A stretch of DNA of 64,000 nt from the NCBI GenBank assembly GCA_938036785.1, contig CALHWE010000012.1, positions 166,423 to 230,422 of the forward strand, read 5' to 3'. The translations under genes and the position numbers were made by a program. Every line of letters begins with the position of its first letter. Within the stretch, counting starts at the first letter, position 1. The stretch is from an uncultured Candidatus Saccharibacteria bacterium (GTDB lineage: Bacteria > Patescibacteriota > Saccharimonadia > Saccharimonadales > Saccharimonadaceae). Below, in pieces: positions 62,463 through 64,000 of the stretch. The notes under the pieces are model-generated. The model saw nothing but the letters and a program-made list of their open reading frames with translations, was not told the origin of the DNA and ran no database searches.

Positions 62463-63350
62463 ATGCCCAATACGCAACAGCTCAAAGCACGGATTCGCTC
62501 AGTTAAGAGTACCAAGCAGATCACCAAGGCAATGCAAATGGTGGCAGCGAGCAAGATGCGCCGCGCCCAAGATGCAAGCCGCACTACTGCGCCGTATACC
62601 ACAGCAGCACGTGGCCTCTTGCGCTACCTCTCGCGCCAGGGTGCGACCGACGATCACCCCCTGTTTGCCCAGCGCACGGTTAAGCGTCGCTTGATCATCG
62701 TTATTGCCGCCGATAAAGGACTGGCTGGTGCCTACAACAGCAATGTCCTGAAGCGCTATGTCCAGCTCCTGCGCGATGACGATGCAGCGGGGATTGACAA
62801 CACTACCATTGCGGTGGGGCGCAAGGCAGCGCAGTTTGTTGCTCGCCTTAAGGATACGCAGGTGGTTGGGGTGTATGAGGATGTGCCAGATCGCCCAACT
62901 GGGCCAGCCTTTCGGGCAATTCTCGACACTGCGCACGATATGTTTGTGAGCAAGCAGGTCGATGCGGTTGACGTTGTATTTACCCGCTTTTATAGCAGTA
63001 TGACGCAGCACCCTGACACGATCCACCTCTTGCCCGCTGGCCTTGATGCCGAGCAACTCGATGCGGTGGATGACGATGAGGTAATCCCAGATGATGAAGC
63101 ACTCTTTGAGCCAAGCCCACAAGCAGTACTCGACACCATCGCTGCGCGCATGGTGAGTGCCCGGCTCTACCAAGCTCTGCTTGATGCTCGGGCGAGCGAG
63201 CACAGCCAGCGTATGCTTGCCATGAAGAATGCCACCGATAACGCTACCAGCCTTGTCGATGACCTAACACTCGAGATGAACAAACAGCGCCAAGGTGCCA
63301 TCACGCAAGAGCTGACCGAGATCAGCGCTGGTGTGGAGGCAATGGGATGA
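62463..63350 (+). CDS. atpG: ATP synthase F1 subunit gamma
   Basis: 295 residues, the central rotor shaft. The N-terminal coil (RIRSVKSTKQITKAMQMVAASKMRRAQ) and C-terminal coil (RMLAMKNATDNATSLVDDLTL) are typical. GGAGG lies 7 nt before ATG; its end overlaps the next gene by 4 nt (ATGA). Confidence 0.94.
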   Translation: MPNTQQLKARIRSVKSTKQITKAMQMVAASKMRRAQDASRTTAPYTTAARGLLRYLSRQGATDDHPLFAQRTVKRRLIIVIAADKGLAGAYNSNVLKRYVQLLRDDDAAGIDNTTIAVGRKAAQFVARLKDTQVVGVYEDVPDRPTGPAFRAILDTAHDMFVSKQVDAVDVVFTRFYSSMTQHPDTIHLLPAGLDAEQLDAVDDDEVIPDDEALFEPSPQAVLDTIAARMVSARLYQALLDARASEHSQRMLAMKNATDNATSLVDDLTLEMNKQRQGAITQELTEISAGVEAMG

Positions 63351-63859
63351 AACACTACGCGCGTATCGTGATAGCTGCGCTTGTCATGTATGCGCTTGTG
63401 TGTGTGGTATTGCTTCTTGTGGGCGGTATTCTGATGCTGTCTGCTAGCCGTGGTGAGGGGTTGCTCTTTGGCCTTGCGCTGATGCTGCCGTTTGCTCTCG
63501 GTGGGCTGTGGTATTGGCGGTATGGCCAGCGGCACAGTGCAAGCTTTGTGAGTGTTACGACTGGCCTATTAATCGTGATCCTTGCAGGCTTTGGCTCGTA
63601 TGTTGTGGGCTTTCTTGTATCCTTTGCTGTGCATGGTGTGGAGGCGCAGGCCAGTGATGTTGCTCGCCTTGCCTGGCCGGCTCAGCCTATTATGGCATGT
63701 GCCGAGCTGCCAGTCGTCAGTAGTCTCTTGCCATATGTGCCAATTGTGATATTGCTAGCTTACTGCGGCATTGCAGCCCGTGATACTATGCGGTATATAC
63801 AGAAGCATCGTACCAAGACGCCGGATAGCCATAATAATCTGCAAGCAAAGAAAGTATAA
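63347..63859 (+). CDS. Unidentified membrane protein inside the atp operon
   Basis: 170 residues with about four to five membrane helices (IVIAALVMYALVCVVLLLVG, LLFGLALMLPFALGGLWYW, FVSVTTGLLIVILAGFGSYVVGF, LLPYVPIVILLAYCGI) and a basic cytoplasmic tail. No family is recognised. It overlaps atpG by 4 nt and precedes atpD by 24 nt, so it is made with the ATP synthase. This position normally has atpG directly before atpD. An assembly or regulatory role is inference. Confidence 0.7.
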   Translation: MKHYARIVIAALVMYALVCVVLLLVGGILMLSASRGEGLLFGLALMLPFALGGLWYWRYGQRHSASFVSVTTGLLIVILAGFGSYVVGFLVSFAVHGVEAQASDVARLAWPAQPIMACAELPVVSSLLPYVPIVILLAYCGIAARDTMRYIQKHRTKTPDSHNNLQAKKV

Positions 63860-63883
63860 TGAAATGATCGAGAGGAGAAATGA

Positions 63884-64000
63884 ATGAGTAAAAACCAAGG
63901 AAAAATCATCCAGATCATGGGTGTGGTGGTGGATGTCGAGTTCGACCGCGAGGTGGAGCTGCCAGCTATCTACGACGCCCTGCACGTCGAGCGCGATGGC
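63884..64000 (+). CDS. atpD: ATP synthase F1 subunit beta, 3' end outside window
   Basis: The first 39 codons are visible, starting MSKNQGKIIQIMGVVVDVEF, the N-terminal beta-barrel of AtpD. AGAGGAG lies 6-7 nt before ATG 63884. The catalytic domain lies past the window edge. Confidence 0.93.
   Translation, partial: MSKNQGKIIQIMGVVVDVEFDREVELPAIYDALHVERDG

Overview
The window looks like a stretch of a Patescibacteria (CPR) chromosome, most likely Candidatus Saccharibacteria (TM7). This is an inference from gene content and style, not a database match. The signs are dense small genes, a division/peptidoglycan cluster, an F-type ATP synthase operon, prepilin-like proteins with a GFxLPTV leader, a sortase with an LPXTG substrate, and many proteins carrying long Pro/Ala/Gln/Thr-rich tails. 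TGA is used as a normal stop (for example atpF and atpZ), so the UGA-recoding CPR lineages are unlikely. No insertion sequence, prophage or CRISPR array was seen.

Layout. 1-6630 (+): division and cell-wall cluster with an ftsL-like gene (5' end outside), ftsI/PBP, mraY, ftsW, murG and ftsQ. 6631-8834: long non-coding stretch with a nested palindrome and a methyltransferase remnant. 8835-14472 (-): a sigma-region-4/HARE-HTH regulator, topA, a CDP-alcohol phosphatidyltransferase and dprA. 14491-14804 (+): a probable structured ncRNA with its own promoter and terminator, divergent from dprA. 15477-24158: secreted trypsin-like protease, DUF475 membrane protein, pth, COG0523 GTPase, der, a HExxH protein and a pseudouridine synthase. 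24555-34772: two response regulators and two histidine kinases, a beta-propeller-like membrane protein, tRNA-Glu and a DUF3048 protein. 35103-44285: hypothetical proteins, gltX, DUF4367-like and PEGA-like membrane proteins, sortase and tRNA-Leu. 44745-45980: LPXTG-anchored PKD protein, the likely sortase substrate. 47305-58466: NAD(P)HX-dehydratase-like protein, exonuclease III, two glycosyltransferases, smpB, an ABC-F ATPase, a pilin-like/RCC1/ricin-lectin fusion and a glutaredoxin. 58610-64000 (+): ATP synthase operon atpZ-atpB-atpE-atpF-atpH-atpA-atpG-(membrane protein)-atpD, with atpD running off the end.

Two promoter styles are visible. Many monocistronic or first genes have a -10 box (TATAAT, TATACT or TACAAT, often preceded by TGn) only 6-11 nt before the start codon and no Shine-Dalgarno, so they are probably leaderless. 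Another group has TTGACN-N17-TATAAT-like promoters with a real leader and an AGGAGG-type ribosome site. Within the second group, two promoters (42091-42119 and 48504-48532, minus strand) are nearly identical through the spacer, and a third (20448-20476) is related. They drive small hypothetical proteins or structured transcripts. That set, the ncRNA divergent from dprA and a family of long nested palindromes between genes are the best candidates here for something undescribed.
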